DNA of 64,000 nucleotides from Sphingomonas morindae (GTDB lineage Bacteria > Pseudomonadota > Alphaproteobacteria > Sphingomonadales > Sphingomonadaceae), in NCBI RefSeq assembly GCF_023822065.1, contig NZ_CP084930.1, forward strand, positions 2,310,001 through 2,374,000. The letters are read 5' to 3'. The stretch's first letter is position 1. Each line of letters opens with the position of its first letter. Under the pieces are notes generated by a model, which saw only the letters and a program-made list of their open reading frames with translations, was not told the origin of the DNA and did not search any database. Position numbers and translations under genes: made by a program. Positions 50,692 through 60,651 of the stretch are shown piece after piece.

Positions 50692-52155
50692 TCAGAATTC
50701 GGTCCAGTCGTCGCCGCCCCCCGACGGCGCGGCGGCGGCCAGCGCGGACGCGCTGGTGGCGAGCACGGGCCGCCGGAGCGTGGCGGCGGCCGCCGCGGCG
50801 ACCGGCGGCGCGCGGCGCGCGGCGCGCGCGGTGGTCAGCGAGGTGACGGCACCGCCGGCGGTGGCGGTGCGGACGCTGTCGGTCCGGAAGCGGCTGACGA
50901 GCGTGGCAAGCTCATCCGCCTCGGCGGCGAGGCTGCGCGCGGCGGCGGTGCTCTCCTCGACCATGGCGGCGTTCTGCTGCGTCATCTTGTCCATCTCGCC
51001 GACCGCGCGGTTCACCTCGCCCAGGTTCGTCGCCTGCGTCTCGGCCGAGTCGGAGATGGAGGCGACGAGGCTGCGCACCGCGCCAACGCGCGACACGATC
51101 TTCTGCAACACGGTACCGGTCTGGCCGACCAGCTGCACGCCGGAGCCGACCTGCTCGGCGCTCTTGGTGATGAGATCCTTGATGTCCTTGGCGGCGCTGG
51201 TGGAGCGCTGGGCGAGCGCGCGCACCTCGGAGGCGACCACGGCGAACCCTCTGCCGGCATCGCCCGCACGCGCCGCCTCGACCCCGGCGTTGAGCGCGAG
51301 CAGGTTGGTCTGGAAGGCGATGCCGTCGATCAGATCGATGATCTGCTTGATCTCCTGCGCCGATTTCTCGATCGCGCCCATCGCCGCGATCGCTTCGGAC
51401 ACGACCGCGCCGCCATCGGTCGCCTCGCGATGCGTCTCGCCGATCGCGGTCCGCACCTCGCTGGCGCTGCGCGCGGTCTCCTGCACCATGGACGTCACCT
51501 GGCTGGTGGCGCCGGCGGTGCGCTCCAGCGAGGCGGCCTGTTCCTCGGTGCGCTGCGCGAGATCGTCGGACGCGGCGCGGATCTCGCTCGATCCCGTGTG
51601 GATGGCGCTGGCCGAGTGCGAGACCGCCGCGATCGTCGCGGAGAGCGAGCTGAGCGCCTGGTTGAAATCGTGGCGAAGCTGTTCGTGCGACGCCGGGAAC
51701 GGCTCCTCGATGCGATAGGACAGATCGTTGGCGGAGATATGCTCCAGCCCGCCGCGCAGCGCGGCGACGATGCGATCCTGCGCCGCCGAGCTTTCGGCGA
51801 TCTTGCGGGCATTCTCGCCAAACACCTGCATCGCCTTGGTCATGCGGCCGACACAATCCCGATATTCGGTATATTGGATAGGGCTGGCCGTATCGCCCGC
51901 CGCGAGCGCCTCCATCCGCACCACGGTGTTGACATAGGGCGTGCAGATCAGATGCCCCGACACCAGCACCACCGTAACGACGATCGCCGCGAGGACCAGC
52001 GCGGCGACGCTGAGCAGGGTGGCCGATGCCGCGCCGGGCGCCCAGAGCGCGACGAGCGTCACCCCGGCGGCAAGAAGGGCGAGGGCCGTATGCACGATCA
52101 GCAATATCTTGAACTTGGTGCGGATCGGCGCCTGTGTCTCGAACCAGTGCAGCAT
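50692..52155 (-). CDS. Methyl-accepting chemotaxis protein, membrane-bound
   Basis: A 487-aa receptor with two N-terminal membrane segments (about 15-65) and almost no periplasmic loop, a HAMP domain (about 70-125) and a second HAMP-like region before the signalling domain (about 190-420). The hairpin tip is [34 protein letters not shown]. The protein ends GDDWTEF, matching the DWxxF-type pentapeptide tether for CheR/CheB. With no sensory domain outside the membrane, it may sense a cytoplasmic or membrane signal. No other chemotaxis genes are adjacent. Confidence 0.92.
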   Translation of the reverse strand: MLHWFETQAPIRTKFKILLIVHTALALLAAGVTLVALWAPGAASATLLSVAALVLAAIVVTVVLVSGHLICTPYVNTVVRMEALAAGDTASPIQYTEYRDCVGRMTKAMQVFGENARKIAESSAAQDRIVAALRGGLEHISANDLSYRIEEPFPASHEQLRHDFNQALSSLSATIAAVSHSASAIHTGSSEIRAASDDLAQRTEEQAASLERTAGATSQVTSMVQETARSASEVRTAIGETHREATDGGAVVSEAIAAMGAIEKSAQEIKQIIDLIDGIAFQTNLLALNAGVEAARAGDAGRGFAVVASEVRALAQRSTSAAKDIKDLITKSAEQVGSGVQLVGQTGTVLQKIVSRVGAVRSLVASISDSAETQATNLGEVNRAVGEMDKMTQQNAAMVEESTAAARSLAAEADELATLVSRFRTDSVRTATAGGAVTSLTTARAARRAPPVAAAAAATLRRPVLATSASALAAAAPSGGGDDWTEF

Positions 52156-52213
52156 AAACCTATCCTCTCTCCCGCGCCCCGCGCAGGGACGCCCAGATGA
52201 GGTGCTCTTACGA

Positions 52214-52221
52214 GTATCGGA
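52214..52221 (-). promoter_or_regulatory. Possible sigma-28-type -10 element before the second chemoreceptor
   Basis: TCCGATAC on the minus strand resembles GCCGATAA (six of eight) and shares TCCGATA with the element before the globin-coupled receptor. It is 58 bases from the ATG. No clear -35 is seen. Confidence 0.2.
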
Positions 52222-52285
52222 CTAATCATCGCCAAAGTGACGACTAAGGGTTTTTGCCGTGGTAGATGCCCGATGCGCGGCCCGG

Positions 52286-54196
52286 CTAGAGATCCAGCAG
52301 ATGACGCACAATCGCGTCCGCCGCCGCTTCCGGGGTCATGTTGCTGGTGTCGATGTGCAGCTCGGGTGCCTCGGGTGCCTCATAGGGGCTGTCGATCCCG
52401 GTGAAATTCTTAAGCTTGCCGGCACGGGCCTTGGCGTAGAGCCCCTTGACGTCGCGCCGTTCGGCCTCGGCCAGCGGTGTGTCGATGAAGATTTCCACGA
52501 ACTCTCCCGGCTTCATCATCGCGCGCACCATCGCCCGCTCGGATCGGAAGGGAGAGATGAAGGCGGTGATGACGATCAGCCCGGCATCGGTCATCAGCCG
52601 CGCCACCTCGCCGACGCGGCGGATATTCTCGATCCGGTCGGCATCGGTGAAGCCGAGATCGCGGTTGAGGCCGTGGCGCACATTGTCGCCATCGAGCAGG
52701 AAGGTGTGGCGGTTCATCCGCGCCAGCTTCTTCTCGACAAGATTGGCGATGGTGGATTTGCCGGCGCCCGACAGGCCGGTGAGCCAGAGCACGGCGGGGC
52801 TCTGATTCTTCATAGCGGCATGATGGGTGCGATCGAGATCGGTCGCCTGCCAATGCACATTCTGCGCGCGACGGAGCGCGAAGTGCAGCAGGCCCGCCGC
52901 CACCGTGGCATGGCTCATCTTGTCGATCAGGATGAAGCCGCCGAGCGCGGGATCCTCCGCATAGGGGGCGAACACCAGCGGCTGATCGCATAGCAGCGTG
53001 ACGACGCCGATCGCGTTCAGCTCCAGCGTCTTCGCGGCGAGATGCTCGAAGGTGTTGACGTTGACCTGATATTTGGGCGGCTGCACCGTGACGCTGACGG
53101 TGCGAGTGCCGAGCTTGAGCCAATAGGCGCGGCCCGGCAGCAGCGGCTCGTCCGCCATCCAGATCAGCGTCGCCTCGAACTGGTCCGCCACCTCGGGCGG
53201 GGCGTCGGCGGCGGCGAGCACATCGCCGCGCGAACAGTCGATCTCGTCAGCGAGCGTCAGCGTCACGGCCTGGCCGGCCACCGCCTCGGCGAGATCGCCA
53301 TCCTGGATGACGATCCGCGCGATGCGGCTGGTGCGGCCCGAGGGCAGCACCCGCACGCCATCCCCCGGCCGCACCGTGCCGCTGCCGATCAGCCCGGCGA
53401 AACCCCGGAAATCCAGATTGGGCCGGTTCACCCACTGCACCGCCATGCGGAAGGGCCGGGCGCGGGCGGCATCCTGATCGAGCGGCACGGTATCGAGATG
53501 CTCGATCAGGCTCGGCCCCGCATACCAGGGCATGGCGGCCGAGCGCCGCGTGACATTGTCGCCCTTGAAGCCCGAGATCGGCATGGGCACGAAGCCGGCG
53601 ATGCCGATCCGCTCGGCGAAGCCGCGATAGGCCTCGACGATCGCATCGTAGCGCGCCTGATCATAGCCGATCAGGTCCATCTTGTTCACCGCCAGCACGA
53701 TGTGCCGGATGCCGAGCAGATGGGCGAGATAGCTGTGCCGCCGGGTCTGGGTGAGTATGCCCTTGCGCGCATCGACGAGGATCACCGCGAGATCGGCGGT
53801 GGATGCGCCCGTCACCATGTTGCGCGTATATTGTTCGTGGCCGGGCGTGTCGGCGACGATATATTTGCGCGCCTCGGTGGCGAAAAAGCGATAGGCGACA
53901 TCGATCGTGATGCCCTGCTCGCGCTCGGCGGCGAGGCCGTCCACCAGCAGCGCGAAATCGATCTGATCGCCCTGGGTGCCGACGCGGCGGCTGTCCGCCT
54001 CCAGCGCCGCCAGCTGATCCTCGAAGATCATCTTGGAGTCGAAGAGCAGCCGGCCGATCAGCGTGGACTTGCCATCATCCACCGAGCCGCAGGTAAGGAA
54101 GCGCAGCAGCGTCTTGTGCTGGTGGCGCGTGAGATAGGCGTCGATATCCTCGGCGATCAGCCGCTCGGCGACATAGGCGGGGTCCGCGTCGGACAT
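52286..54196 (-). CDS. cysNC: Bifunctional sulfate adenylyltransferase subunit 1 / APS kinase CysNC
   Basis: A 636-aa fusion. The N-terminal EF-Tu-like GTPase (CysN, about 25-440) shows [27 protein letters not shown] and NKMDLIG. The C-terminal APS kinase (CysC, about 450-636) has the P-loop [14 protein letters not shown] and the family segments [20 protein letters not shown] and [21 protein letters not shown]. Together with CysD it makes APS and then PAPS in assimilatory sulfate reduction. The start shares one base with the cysD stop (TGATG). The fusion is common in alphaproteobacteria. Confidence 0.96.
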   Translation of the reverse strand: MSDADPAYVAERLIAEDIDAYLTRHQHKTLLRFLTCGSVDDGKSTLIGRLLFDSKMIFEDQLAALEADSRRVGTQGDQIDFALLVDGLAAEREQGITIDVAYRFFATEARKYIVADTPGHEQYTRNMVTGASTADLAVILVDARKGILTQTRRHSYLAHLLGIRHIVLAVNKMDLIGYDQARYDAIVEAYRGFAERIGIAGFVPMPISGFKGDNVTRRSAAMPWYAGPSLIEHLDTVPLDQDAARARPFRMAVQWVNRPNLDFRGFAGLIGSGTVRPGDGVRVLPSGRTSRIARIVIQDGDLAEAVAGQAVTLTLADEIDCSRGDVLAAADAPPEVADQFEATLIWMADEPLLPGRAYWLKLGTRTVSVTVQPPKYQVNVNTFEHLAAKTLELNAIGVVTLLCDQPLVFAPYAEDPALGGFILIDKMSHATVAAGLLHFALRRAQNVHWQATDLDRTHHAAMKNQSPAVLWLTGLSGAGKSTIANLVEKKLARMNRHTFLLDGDNVRHGLNRDLGFTDADRIENIRRVGEVARLMTDAGLIVITAFISPFRSERAMVRAMMKPGEFVEIFIDTPLAEAERRDVKGLYAKARAGKLKNFTGIDSPYEAPEAPELHIDTSNMTPEAAADAIVRHLLDL

Positions 54197-55122
54197 CAGA
54201 AATAGCCCTCCTGCTTCTTCTTCTCCATGCTCGCGGCGCCGCCATCGCGATCGATGGCGCGGCCCTGGCGCTCGCTGGTGGTGGTCAGCAGCATCTCCTG
54301 GATCACCGCCGGCAGCGTCGCCGCCTCGCTCTCCACCGCGCCGGTCAGCGGGTAGCAGCCGAGCGTGCGGAAGCGGATCGAGCGGAGCACGGGCGTTTCG
54401 CCCGGGCGCAGCGGGAAGCGGTCATCGTCCACCATCAGCAGCAGCCCGTCGCGCTCGACCGTGGGGCGCGGCGCGGCGAAATAGAGCGGCACGATCGGGA
54501 TCGCCTCGGCCTGGATATATTGCCAGATGTCGAGTTCGGTCCAGTTGGACAGGGGAAAGACGCGGATGCTCTCGCCGCGCGCCTTGCGCGCATTGTAGAG
54601 CGACCAGAGTTCCGGCCGCTGGTTCTTCGGATCCCAGCGATGATTGGCCGAGCGGAAGGAGAAGACGCGCTCCTTGGCGCGGCTCTTCTCCTCGTCGCGC
54701 CGCGCGCCGCCAAAGGCCGCGTCGAAGCCGTGCAGGTCGAGCGCCTGCTTGAGCCCCTCGGTCTTCCACATATCGGTGTGCAGCGCGCCATGATCGAAGG
54801 GGTTGATGCCCTGTGCCTTGGCCTCGGGATTCTGGTGGACCAGCAACTCCATGCCGCTCGCCGCCGCCATGCGATCGCGCATCTCGTACATGGCGCGGAA
54901 CTTCCATGTCGTGTCCACATGCAGCAGCGGGAAGGGCGGCGGCGCGGGGTAGAAGGCCTTGCGGGCGAGATGCAGCATCACCGCCGAATCCTTGCCCACC
55001 GAATAGAGCATCACCGGCCGCTCGCACTCGGCCACCACCTCGCGCAGAATGTGGATCGCCTCCGCCTCGAGGCGCTGGAGATGGGTGAGCGGCAGATCGG
55101 CACGGGCGGCTTCAGCGGTCAT
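54196..55122 (-). CDS. cysD: Sulfate adenylyltransferase subunit 2 CysD
   Basis: A 308-aa PAPS-reductase-fold ATP pyrophosphatase. The PP-loop is [20 protein letters not shown]. The conserved [37 protein letters not shown] and [15 protein letters not shown] follow. The C terminus is the typical EKKKQEGYF. It uses ATP and sulfate to make APS with CysN. The ATG at 55122 matches the family start ([21 protein letters not shown]); upstream sequence in frame is Arg/Pro-rich noise. It leads the operon and is divergent from cysQ. Confidence 0.96.
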   Translation of the reverse strand: MTAEAARADLPLTHLQRLEAEAIHILREVVAECERPVMLYSVGKDSAVMLHLARKAFYPAPPPFPLLHVDTTWKFRAMYEMRDRMAAASGMELLVHQNPEAKAQGINPFDHGALHTDMWKTEGLKQALDLHGFDAAFGGARRDEEKSRAKERVFSFRSANHRWDPKNQRPELWSLYNARKARGESIRVFPLSNWTELDIWQYIQAEAIPIVPLYFAAPRPTVERDGLLLMVDDDRFPLRPGETPVLRSIRFRTLGCYPLTGAVESEAATLPAVIQEMLLTTTSERQGRAIDRDGGAASMEKKKQEGYF

Positions 55123-55219
55123 GATCGGGTCCAAGGCGGCGGGGCGCGGCGGGGCCGGGGCAGGCGCCGGACATGGGCCGCGGCGCGAGACTGCGTCAAG
55201 CCGGCCACAGTCACGATGA

Positions 55220-55237
55220 TCTTGGCCACGGCCAAGA
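55220..55237. promoter_or_regulatory. Perfect inverted repeat in the cysD/cysQ divergent region
   Basis: TCTTGGCCACGGCCAAGA has eight-base perfect arms and a two-base centre. It lies 98 bases before cysD and 34 before cysQ, well placed to control both. No regulator is adjacent; it is not a pattern I can assign to a known sulfur regulator. Confidence 0.5.
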
Positions 55238-55270
55238 ACGACTTGGGGCGGACGGCGCGGAAAAGGTGTA

Positions 55271-56143
55271 ATGCAGCGGCGGATACCCATATCGAGCCCT
55301 GTCATGCACGCCGGTTCCGCCTTGCCTCCCCTTGATCGCGTCGCCCTTGGCGAGGGGCTGCTCCTGTCGGTGCTTGCCGCCGGCGCGGCGATCCTGGAGA
55401 TTTACGCGCAGGATTTCGCGGTGGAGTGGAAGGCCGATCATTCGCCCGTCACGGCGGCCGACGCGGCGGGCGAGGCGATCATCCTCGCCGATCTCGCGCG
55501 GCTCGCCCCGGGCGTGCCGGTGGTGGCCGAGGAGGAAGCCGCCGCGGGCCGAGTGCCTTTGTGCGGCCGCCGCTTCTTCCTCGTCGATCCGCTCGACGGC
55601 ACCAAGGAGTTCGTCCAGCGGCGGGGCGATTTCACGGTCAACATCGCGCTGATCGAAGAGGGCGTGCCGACGCTGGGCCTGGTCTATGCGCCGGCGCGCG
55701 GCGATGTCTTCTTCGGCGATGGCGCGCGGGGCGAGGCCTGGGCCGCGCGGCTCGGCCCGGACGGCTTGGGCGCGCGCCGGCCGCTCTGCGTGCGCGCCGC
55801 CAGCCCCGAGGCGCTGGCCGTGGTCGCCTCCAAGTCGCACTGCAACGCCGCCACCGACGCCTATCTCGCCGCCCTGCCCGTGGGCGAGCGGGTGTCGTGC
55901 GGTTCCTCGCTCAAATTCTGCCTGGTCGCGGACGGCGAGGCCGATGTGTATCCGCGCCTCAGCCCGACGATGGAGTGGGACACCGCCGCCGGCGACGCGG
56001 TGCTGCGCGCGGCGGGCGGCGGCGTGTTCGGGCCCGACGGGGCGCCGCTGCGCTACAACAAGGCGCGCTTCTTCAATCCGGGCTTCGTCGCCTGTGGCGG
56101 GGTCAGCGCCCCGCCGGTGGGGCCCTTCCTCAAAACAGAGTGA
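55271..56143 (+). CDS. cysQ: 3'(2'),5'-bisphosphate nucleotidase CysQ
   Basis: A 290-aa inositol-monophosphatase-fold enzyme that removes phosphate from PAP/PAPS, recycling the by-product of sulfate assimilation. The metal site is visible: [53 protein letters not shown] and the C-terminal [19 protein letters not shown]. The ATG at 55271 follows AAAAGGTGTA; a second ATG at 55304 is possible. It is divergent from cysD, and its 3' end overlaps the convergent TerC gene by 14 bases. Confidence 0.93.
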   Translation: MQRRIPISSPVMHAGSALPPLDRVALGEGLLLSVLAAGAAILEIYAQDFAVEWKADHSPVTAADAAGEAIILADLARLAPGVPVVAEEEAAAGRVPLCGRRFFLVDPLDGTKEFVQRRGDFTVNIALIEEGVPTLGLVYAPARGDVFFGDGARGEAWAARLGPDGLGARRPLCVRAASPEALAVVASKSHCNAATDAYLAALPVGERVSCGSSLKFCLVADGEADVYPRLSPTMEWDTAAGDAVLRAAGGGVFGPDGAPLRYNKARFFNPGFVACGGVSAPPVGPFLKTE

Positions 56144-56777
56144 GAAGGCCGGTCTGCGGGCTGGTGACGCCCTCGTAGATCATCTTGCCGGCCACCCAGA
56201 GGATCACGGCCAGGCCGATATAGACGATCCAGCGATAGCGCTCGATCACCCGGGCCAGCAGATTGGCGGCGAAGCCCATCAGCCCCACCGACAGCAGCAG
56301 GCCGATGATGAGCACGCCGGGATGCGCGCGGGCGGCGCCGGCCACCGCCAGCACATTGTCGAGGCTCATGCTGACATCGGCGATCGCCACCGCCCAGGCG
56401 GCGCGGGCGAAGCTGCGCGGCGCGGCTTCGGCTTGGTCCGCCCCGGCGGCGGGGGTGGCCTCGCGCAGCTCGCGCCACATCTTCCAGGCCACCCACAGCA
56501 GCAGCAGGCCGCCCGCGAAGACGAGCCCGGTCAGCCGCAGCAGCAGCGTGACGCCGAGCGCGAAGACGATGCGCAGCGCCAGCGCCGCCATGATCCCGAT
56601 CAGGATCACCTTGCGCCGCTGCGTCGCCGGCAGGCCGGAGGCGAGCGCGCCCACGACGATGGCATTGTCCGCCGCCAGCATCACGTCGATCAGCACCACC
56701 TGGGCGAAGGCGGCGAGCGCCGCCGGTGATCCCAAATGGGCGAAATCGGCGAGCATGCGCTGCCAAATGTCCATCAT
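56130..56777 (-). CDS. TerC/YjbE-family integral membrane protein
   Basis: A 215-aa protein with about seven hydrophobic segments. The TerC signature is VVLIDVMLAADNAIVVGALASGLP near the start and the repeat VAIADVSMSLDNVLAVAGAA in the middle, each with conserved acidic and Asn residues in the membrane. YjbE/YkoY members export manganese or help metallate secreted proteins. Two adjacent ATG codons (56777, 56774) follow GGAGGAG. I saw no yybP-ykoY riboswitch core, only a short GCCGCGA/TCGCGGC hairpin at 56810-56825. It overlaps the cysQ 3' end tail to tail. Confidence 0.88.
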   Translation of the reverse strand: MMDIWQRMLADFAHLGSPAALAAFAQVVLIDVMLAADNAIVVGALASGLPATQRRKVILIGIMAALALRIVFALGVTLLLRLTGLVFAGGLLLLWVAWKMWRELREATPAAGADQAEAAPRSFARAAWAVAIADVSMSLDNVLAVAGAARAHPGVLIIGLLLSVGLMGFAANLLARVIERYRWIVYIGLAVILWVAGKMIYEGVTSPQTGLLTLF

Positions 56778-56880
56778 CGCGTCGCTCCTCCGGCCAAGCC
56801 GCTCGCCCTGCCGCGAAATCGCGGCGCGGGCAATGCGGCTTGGTGCACCAGCAATGTTATGCGACGCAGGGTCCGCGGGA

Positions 56881-57069
56881 TCAGCCGCCGATACGGCCTA
56901 GCCGATGGTAGAGATTGCCGAACTTGGGAAGATCGGGGGCATCCTGCACGGCCCAGAGATAATGAGCGACGGCGGTGCGCAGCAGGCTGAAATCCTCGGT
57001 GGAGAAGACGGCGCGCGCGCGGGCGGGCTCGGGCGGCAAAGGCGGGGTGGCAAGCGGCTGGGGGGCCAT
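56881..57069 (-). CDS. Small protein of unknown function (62 aa)
   Basis: The ATG at 57069 has AGGAGT 7-9 bases upstream. After a Pro-rich N terminus the sequence is helical and aromatic (FSTEDFSLLRTAVAHYLWAVQD, then KFGNLYHRLGRIG), which looks like a real folded small protein. No family recognised. It is divergent from the ScfR-type regulator with 127 bases between starts, and the palindrome at 57171-57185 lies in that gap, so it may belong to the regulator's control circuit. Confidence 0.65.
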   Translation of the reverse strand: MAPQPLATPPLPPEPARARAVFSTEDFSLLRTAVAHYLWAVQDAPDLPKFGNLYHRLGRIGG

Positions 57070-57170
57070 GATCGATACTCCTGCAACATCTGTCTGCCGA
57101 CCCTGGCGCGCCACGGCGCGGCGGGCGAGGGCGAGGAGCGACACCCGGTCATGATCCGACTTGTTCAAGA

Positions 57171-57185
57171 TGTCATGCCATGACA
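57171..57185. promoter_or_regulatory. Perfect operator-like palindrome before the ScfR-type regulator
   Basis: TGTCATGCCATGACA has seven-base perfect arms around one central base and ends 11 bases before the regulator ATG. The position over the likely ribosome site or transcript start suggests autorepression. Confidence 0.6.
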
Positions 57186-57196
57186 AACCTACCGTC

Positions 57197-58597
57197 ATGA
57201 CCGCGCCCGCCGATCGCAAACTCTATCTCGGCCCCAGGCTGCGCGTGCTGCGGCGCGAGCTTGGCCTCAACCAGACGCGCATGGCCGAGGAGCTGGGCGT
57301 CTCGCCCTCCTATCTCAACCATCTCGAGCGCAATCAGCGGCCGCTCACCGCGCAGATGCTGCTTCGCCTCGCGCATACCTACGATATCGACGTGCGCGAT
57401 TTCGTCGCCGGGGCGCAGGAAGCGGCGGCGAGCGATCTCCACCATGTCTTCTCCGACGCGCTGGTCCGCGACATCGGCATTCCCCGGCAGGAGATATTGG
57501 AGGTCGCGGAAAACTATCCGAGCGTCGCCGAGGCGGTGAGCCGGCTGTACCGGGCGCTGTGCGATCTGCGCCAGATGCCCGACCGGATCGAGCGGCTGGG
57601 CGTCGCCGCCCCCGTCACCGCCTCGCCGCTGGAATGGCTGCGCCAGGCGATGGAGGCGCGGCACGCTTATCTGGCCGAGCTGGATCAGGCGGCCGAGACG
57701 CTCGCCGCCGCGCTGGGCGAGACCAGCGAGGCGCTCGCTGCCGGCTTGGTCCGCCGGCTCGGCGAGGCGCATGGCATCGGCGTGCGGGTGGTGGCCGAGG
57801 ATGTGCTGGCGGGCACGCTGCGCCATTATGATCCGCACCGCCGGCGCTTGCTGCTCTCGGAACGGCTGCCGCTGGCGAGCCGCAATTTCGCCATCGCCTA
57901 TCAGCTCGCGCAGCAGGCGCTCGCCGCGCCGCTGTCGGCAACGCTGGAGCGGCTCGCCCCGCCCGATGCCGAGGCGGCGCAGCTGGCGCGGGTGGCGCTG
58001 GGCAATTATGCGGCGGCGGCGCTGCTCCTGCCCTATGGCCGCTTCCACCGCGCCGCCGAGGCGCTGGGCTATGATCCCGATCGGCTCGCGCGGCGCTTCG
58101 GTGCCTCCTACGAGCAGATCGGCCATCGCCTCGCCACGCTCGCGCGGCCCAATGCGCGCGGCCTGCCGATCCTTTTCCTCAAGGTCGATGCGGCCGGCAC
58201 GATCGTCAAGCGCGTGGCGGGCGAGGCGGGCGGCCTCGCGCGCTTTGGCGGCGGGTGCGCGCGCTGGCACATCCATCGCGCCTTCCGCCTGCCGGGCGAG
58301 CCTGTGGCGCAGCGCGTGGAGATGCCCGACGGCCAGACCTATGTCACGCTCGCGCGCGCGGTGCCGCGCGCCGGGGGCGAAGGGCTGGTGGCGATCGTGC
58401 TGGCGTGCGAGGCGCGCCATGCCGATCGGCTCGCCTGGGCGGCGGGCCTGTCCGGCGCGCCGACGCCGATCGGGCCCGCCTGCGCGGTGTGCGAGCGCCC
58501 GGCCTGTCCCGAGCGGGCGCTGCCGCCGGTGATGCGCGCGCTCGATCTTAGCCCGGTGCAGCGGCCGATCGCGCCCTATCCCTTCCGCGCGACCTGA
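57197..58597 (+). CDS. XRE-family regulator of the ScfR/RamB/PccR type
   Basis: A 466-aa protein with an N-terminal Cro/C1 helix-turn-helix (about 15-65, LRRELGLNQTRMAEELGVSPSYLNHLERNQRPLT), a central IrrE/M78-like domain (about 200-310) and a C-terminal DUF2083-type region. The M78 protease motif HExxH is degenerate here (AYQLAQQAL), so no protease activity is expected. The tail has a Cys cluster, CAVCERPACPERA, possibly metal binding. Relatives control propionyl-CoA, acetate or glyoxylate metabolism through acyl-CoA sensing. No such target gene is in the window. The ATG at 57197 was chosen because it directly precedes the helix-turn-helix and follows the palindrome. Confidence 0.85.
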   Translation: MTAPADRKLYLGPRLRVLRRELGLNQTRMAEELGVSPSYLNHLERNQRPLTAQMLLRLAHTYDIDVRDFVAGAQEAAASDLHHVFSDALVRDIGIPRQEILEVAENYPSVAEAVSRLYRALCDLRQMPDRIERLGVAAPVTASPLEWLRQAMEARHAYLAELDQAAETLAAALGETSEALAAGLVRRLGEAHGIGVRVVAEDVLAGTLRHYDPHRRRLLLSERLPLASRNFAIAYQLAQQALAAPLSATLERLAPPDAEAAQLARVALGNYAAAALLLPYGRFHRAAEALGYDPDRLARRFGASYEQIGHRLATLARPNARGLPILFLKVDAAGTIVKRVAGEAGGLARFGGGCARWHIHRAFRLPGEPVAQRVEMPDGQTYVTLARAVPRAGGEGLVAIVLACEARHADRLAWAAGLSGAPTPIGPACAVCERPACPERALPPVMRALDLSPVQRPIAPYPFRAT

Positions 58598-58624
58598 GCC
58601 GGACGCGCCGGCGGGAGCGCGGCG

Positions 58625-60517
58625 TCAGCTCAGCGCGGCGCGCGGCAGCGCGGGCCAGCCGCCGCCCTGGCCGGCGGGCGGGTCGATCGCCTCGGCCGGG
58701 CCGGGGCGCGCCTCGAGGATCAGCGGGTTGGGGCGCCGCTCCTCGGGAATGAGGAAGAGCCGGTGGCGCCGCGCCGCGAGGCCGAGCGACTGGCGCGATG
58801 TCCAGGCCGCCATGAAGGGCGCCGCCAGCAGCCCGGCCGAAATGGGCGACATCCAGATCGCCGCCTGCCAGCCGAGCAAGGCGGCCGCCGCCACCAGCCC
58901 GCCCAGCGCGATGTGCCAGCGATAATGGCGGATCGCATCGGACACGGCGATGCCGTCGGACACGCGCGTCTGCGCCTCCCAGCCGCTCTTGCGGCCGCGC
59001 AGAATATCCACCACGGCGAGGGTTTGTGTCATCATGATCATCGGCGCGGCGAGCACCGAGAGCGGGATCTCGGCGAGCACGCTCAGCACCATCGCCCGGC
59101 CGCCGCCAAAGGCGGCGCGGCGCGTGACATCGGGCAGGAACCAGCCCAGCGCCATCGCCTTGGGCCCGAACAGCAGGATCATGGTGGCGCCGAACAGCCA
59201 CCAGGACGGCGCCATCACCTGGATCTGCCCGCCCGACTGGGCGGCGAGCACGGCGCTGGCGCAGAGCAGCATCAGCCACAGCGGCGAGGTGAGATAGGCC
59301 GAGGCGCCCATCAGCAGCTGCAAGCGGTTCACCCAGTGGAAACCAGCCGTGTCGAGCAGCCGCAGATGCTGGAGATTGCCCTGGCACCAGCGCCGGTCGC
59401 GCGCGGCATGCTCCACGAAGGTGGGCGGAAATTCCTCGTAGCTGCCGTCCTGCATCGTCACCATGTGGCAGGCCCAGCCGCGGCGGCGGAGCAGCGCCGC
59501 CTCGAGCATGTCATGGCTCATCACATGGCCGCCGAACGGCTCGGGCCCGGCCAGCTTGGGCAGGCCGCAGCTTTCGGCGAAGGCGGCGGTGCGGATGATC
59601 GCGTTATGGCCCCAGAAGCTCGCCTCCGCGCCCGACCACCAGAGCAGCCCGGCCGAGAAGATCGGCCCGTAGAGCCGCGCGGCGAATTGCTGCCAGCGCG
59701 CGAACAGGGTCTCCCCGCCGATCACGGTGGGCACCGTCTGGAGCAGGCCGACGCCGGGATGGCGATCCATGGCGGCGGCGAGGCGTAGGATCGCGGCGCC
59801 GCTCATCAGCGAGTCGGCGTCGAGGATCATCATATAGTCGTAGGCGCCGCCATGGCGGCGGATCCAATCGGCGATGTTGCCGGGCTTGCGGCCCTCATTC
59901 CTGGCGCGGCGGCGATACCAGATCGGCAGCGGCGCGATGGCGCGCAGCCGCTGGAAGGCGCGCTGCTCGTCGGCCTCGCGATCCGGGCGCGAGTCGCTCA
60001 GCACGAAGAATTCGAACAGATTCGCGCCGCCGGCTGTGCTGATCGAACGGGCCATGGCGCGCAGCCGCGCGAATACGGGCTCCACCTCCTCATTGTGGAT
60101 CGGCATGAGGATGGCGGTGCGGCCGACCGGCGCGGCCAATGGCGAGGCCGCCGGGCTCGGGACGGAGCGGCCCGAAAGCAGCAGCAGAAATCCCGCCAGC
60201 GCATTCAGAAAGCCGAAGGCGATCCAGGCGAACAGCGCGAAGAACAGGGCCATGAAGCCAAGATCCAGCCCGGCGATGCCGTCGCTCGCCAGGCTGCGCG
60301 TCACCTCGCCCGCGCCGAAGGTGCCGATCACCATGGTGCCGAGGATCAGCAGCAGGCGCCGTTCCTGCATGCCGTCGGGCGAGGTGCGCGGCTCGGGATG
60401 CGCGCCCGGATCCTGATCGAACCCCTGGATCGGCATGAGCAACGGGGTCTCGCCCGGCATGTCGCCGCGCGCCGCCGCCGGTGTGGCGCTGGGGATCACC
60501 ACCTGATCCTCGCTCAC
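58625..60517 (-). CDS. opgH: Glucan biosynthesis glucosyltransferase OpgH (MdoH)
   Basis: A 630-aa inner-membrane GT2 glucosyltransferase that makes the beta-1,2 backbone of osmoregulated periplasmic glucans from UDP-glucose. Membrane pairs occur at about 55-115 and 395-565. The catalytic region (about 125-350) shows ILMPIHNEEVEPVFARL, the DxD in MMILDADSLMSG, GHVMSHDMLEAALLRRRGW and the product-binding RDRRWCQGNLQHLRLL. It is shorter than E. coli OpgH (847 aa), lacking much of the cytoplasmic ends. It follows opgG by 134 bases on the same strand. Confidence 0.93.
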   Translation of the reverse strand: MSEDQVVIPSATPAAARGDMPGETPLLMPIQGFDQDPGAHPEPRTSPDGMQERRLLLILGTMVIGTFGAGEVTRSLASDGIAGLDLGFMALFFALFAWIAFGFLNALAGFLLLLSGRSVPSPAASPLAAPVGRTAILMPIHNEEVEPVFARLRAMARSISTAGGANLFEFFVLSDSRPDREADEQRAFQRLRAIAPLPIWYRRRARNEGRKPGNIADWIRRHGGAYDYMMILDADSLMSGAAILRLAAAMDRHPGVGLLQTVPTVIGGETLFARWQQFAARLYGPIFSAGLLWWSGAEASFWGHNAIIRTAAFAESCGLPKLAGPEPFGGHVMSHDMLEAALLRRRGWACHMVTMQDGSYEEFPPTFVEHAARDRRWCQGNLQHLRLLDTAGFHWVNRLQLLMGASAYLTSPLWLMLLCASAVLAAQSGGQIQVMAPSWWLFGATMILLFGPKAMALGWFLPDVTRRAAFGGGRAMVLSVLAEIPLSVLAAPMIMMTQTLAVVDILRGRKSGWEAQTRVSDGIAVSDAIRHYRWHIALGGLVAAAALLGWQAAIWMSPISAGLLAAPFMAAWTSRQSLGLAARRHRLFLIPEERRPNPLILEARPGPAEAIDPPAGQGGGWPALPRAALS

Positions 60518-60651
60518 TCGTCCGTCCTCGCTTTCACTCGATCGTCGCCAGCCCCCGCGGACCGGCGTCGCGCCCCTTTGCTACGGCAAGGCTGGGCCGG
60601 CTGCTCAACCCGGAGGCGACAAGCCGGTTCCGTATCGGGACCGGCGGCGGC

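Noticed and set aside
56778-56880. Possible yybP-ykoY (manganese) riboswitch before the TerC gene
   Set aside because: Only a short simple hairpin is present; the conserved internal loops of that riboswitch are not seen.
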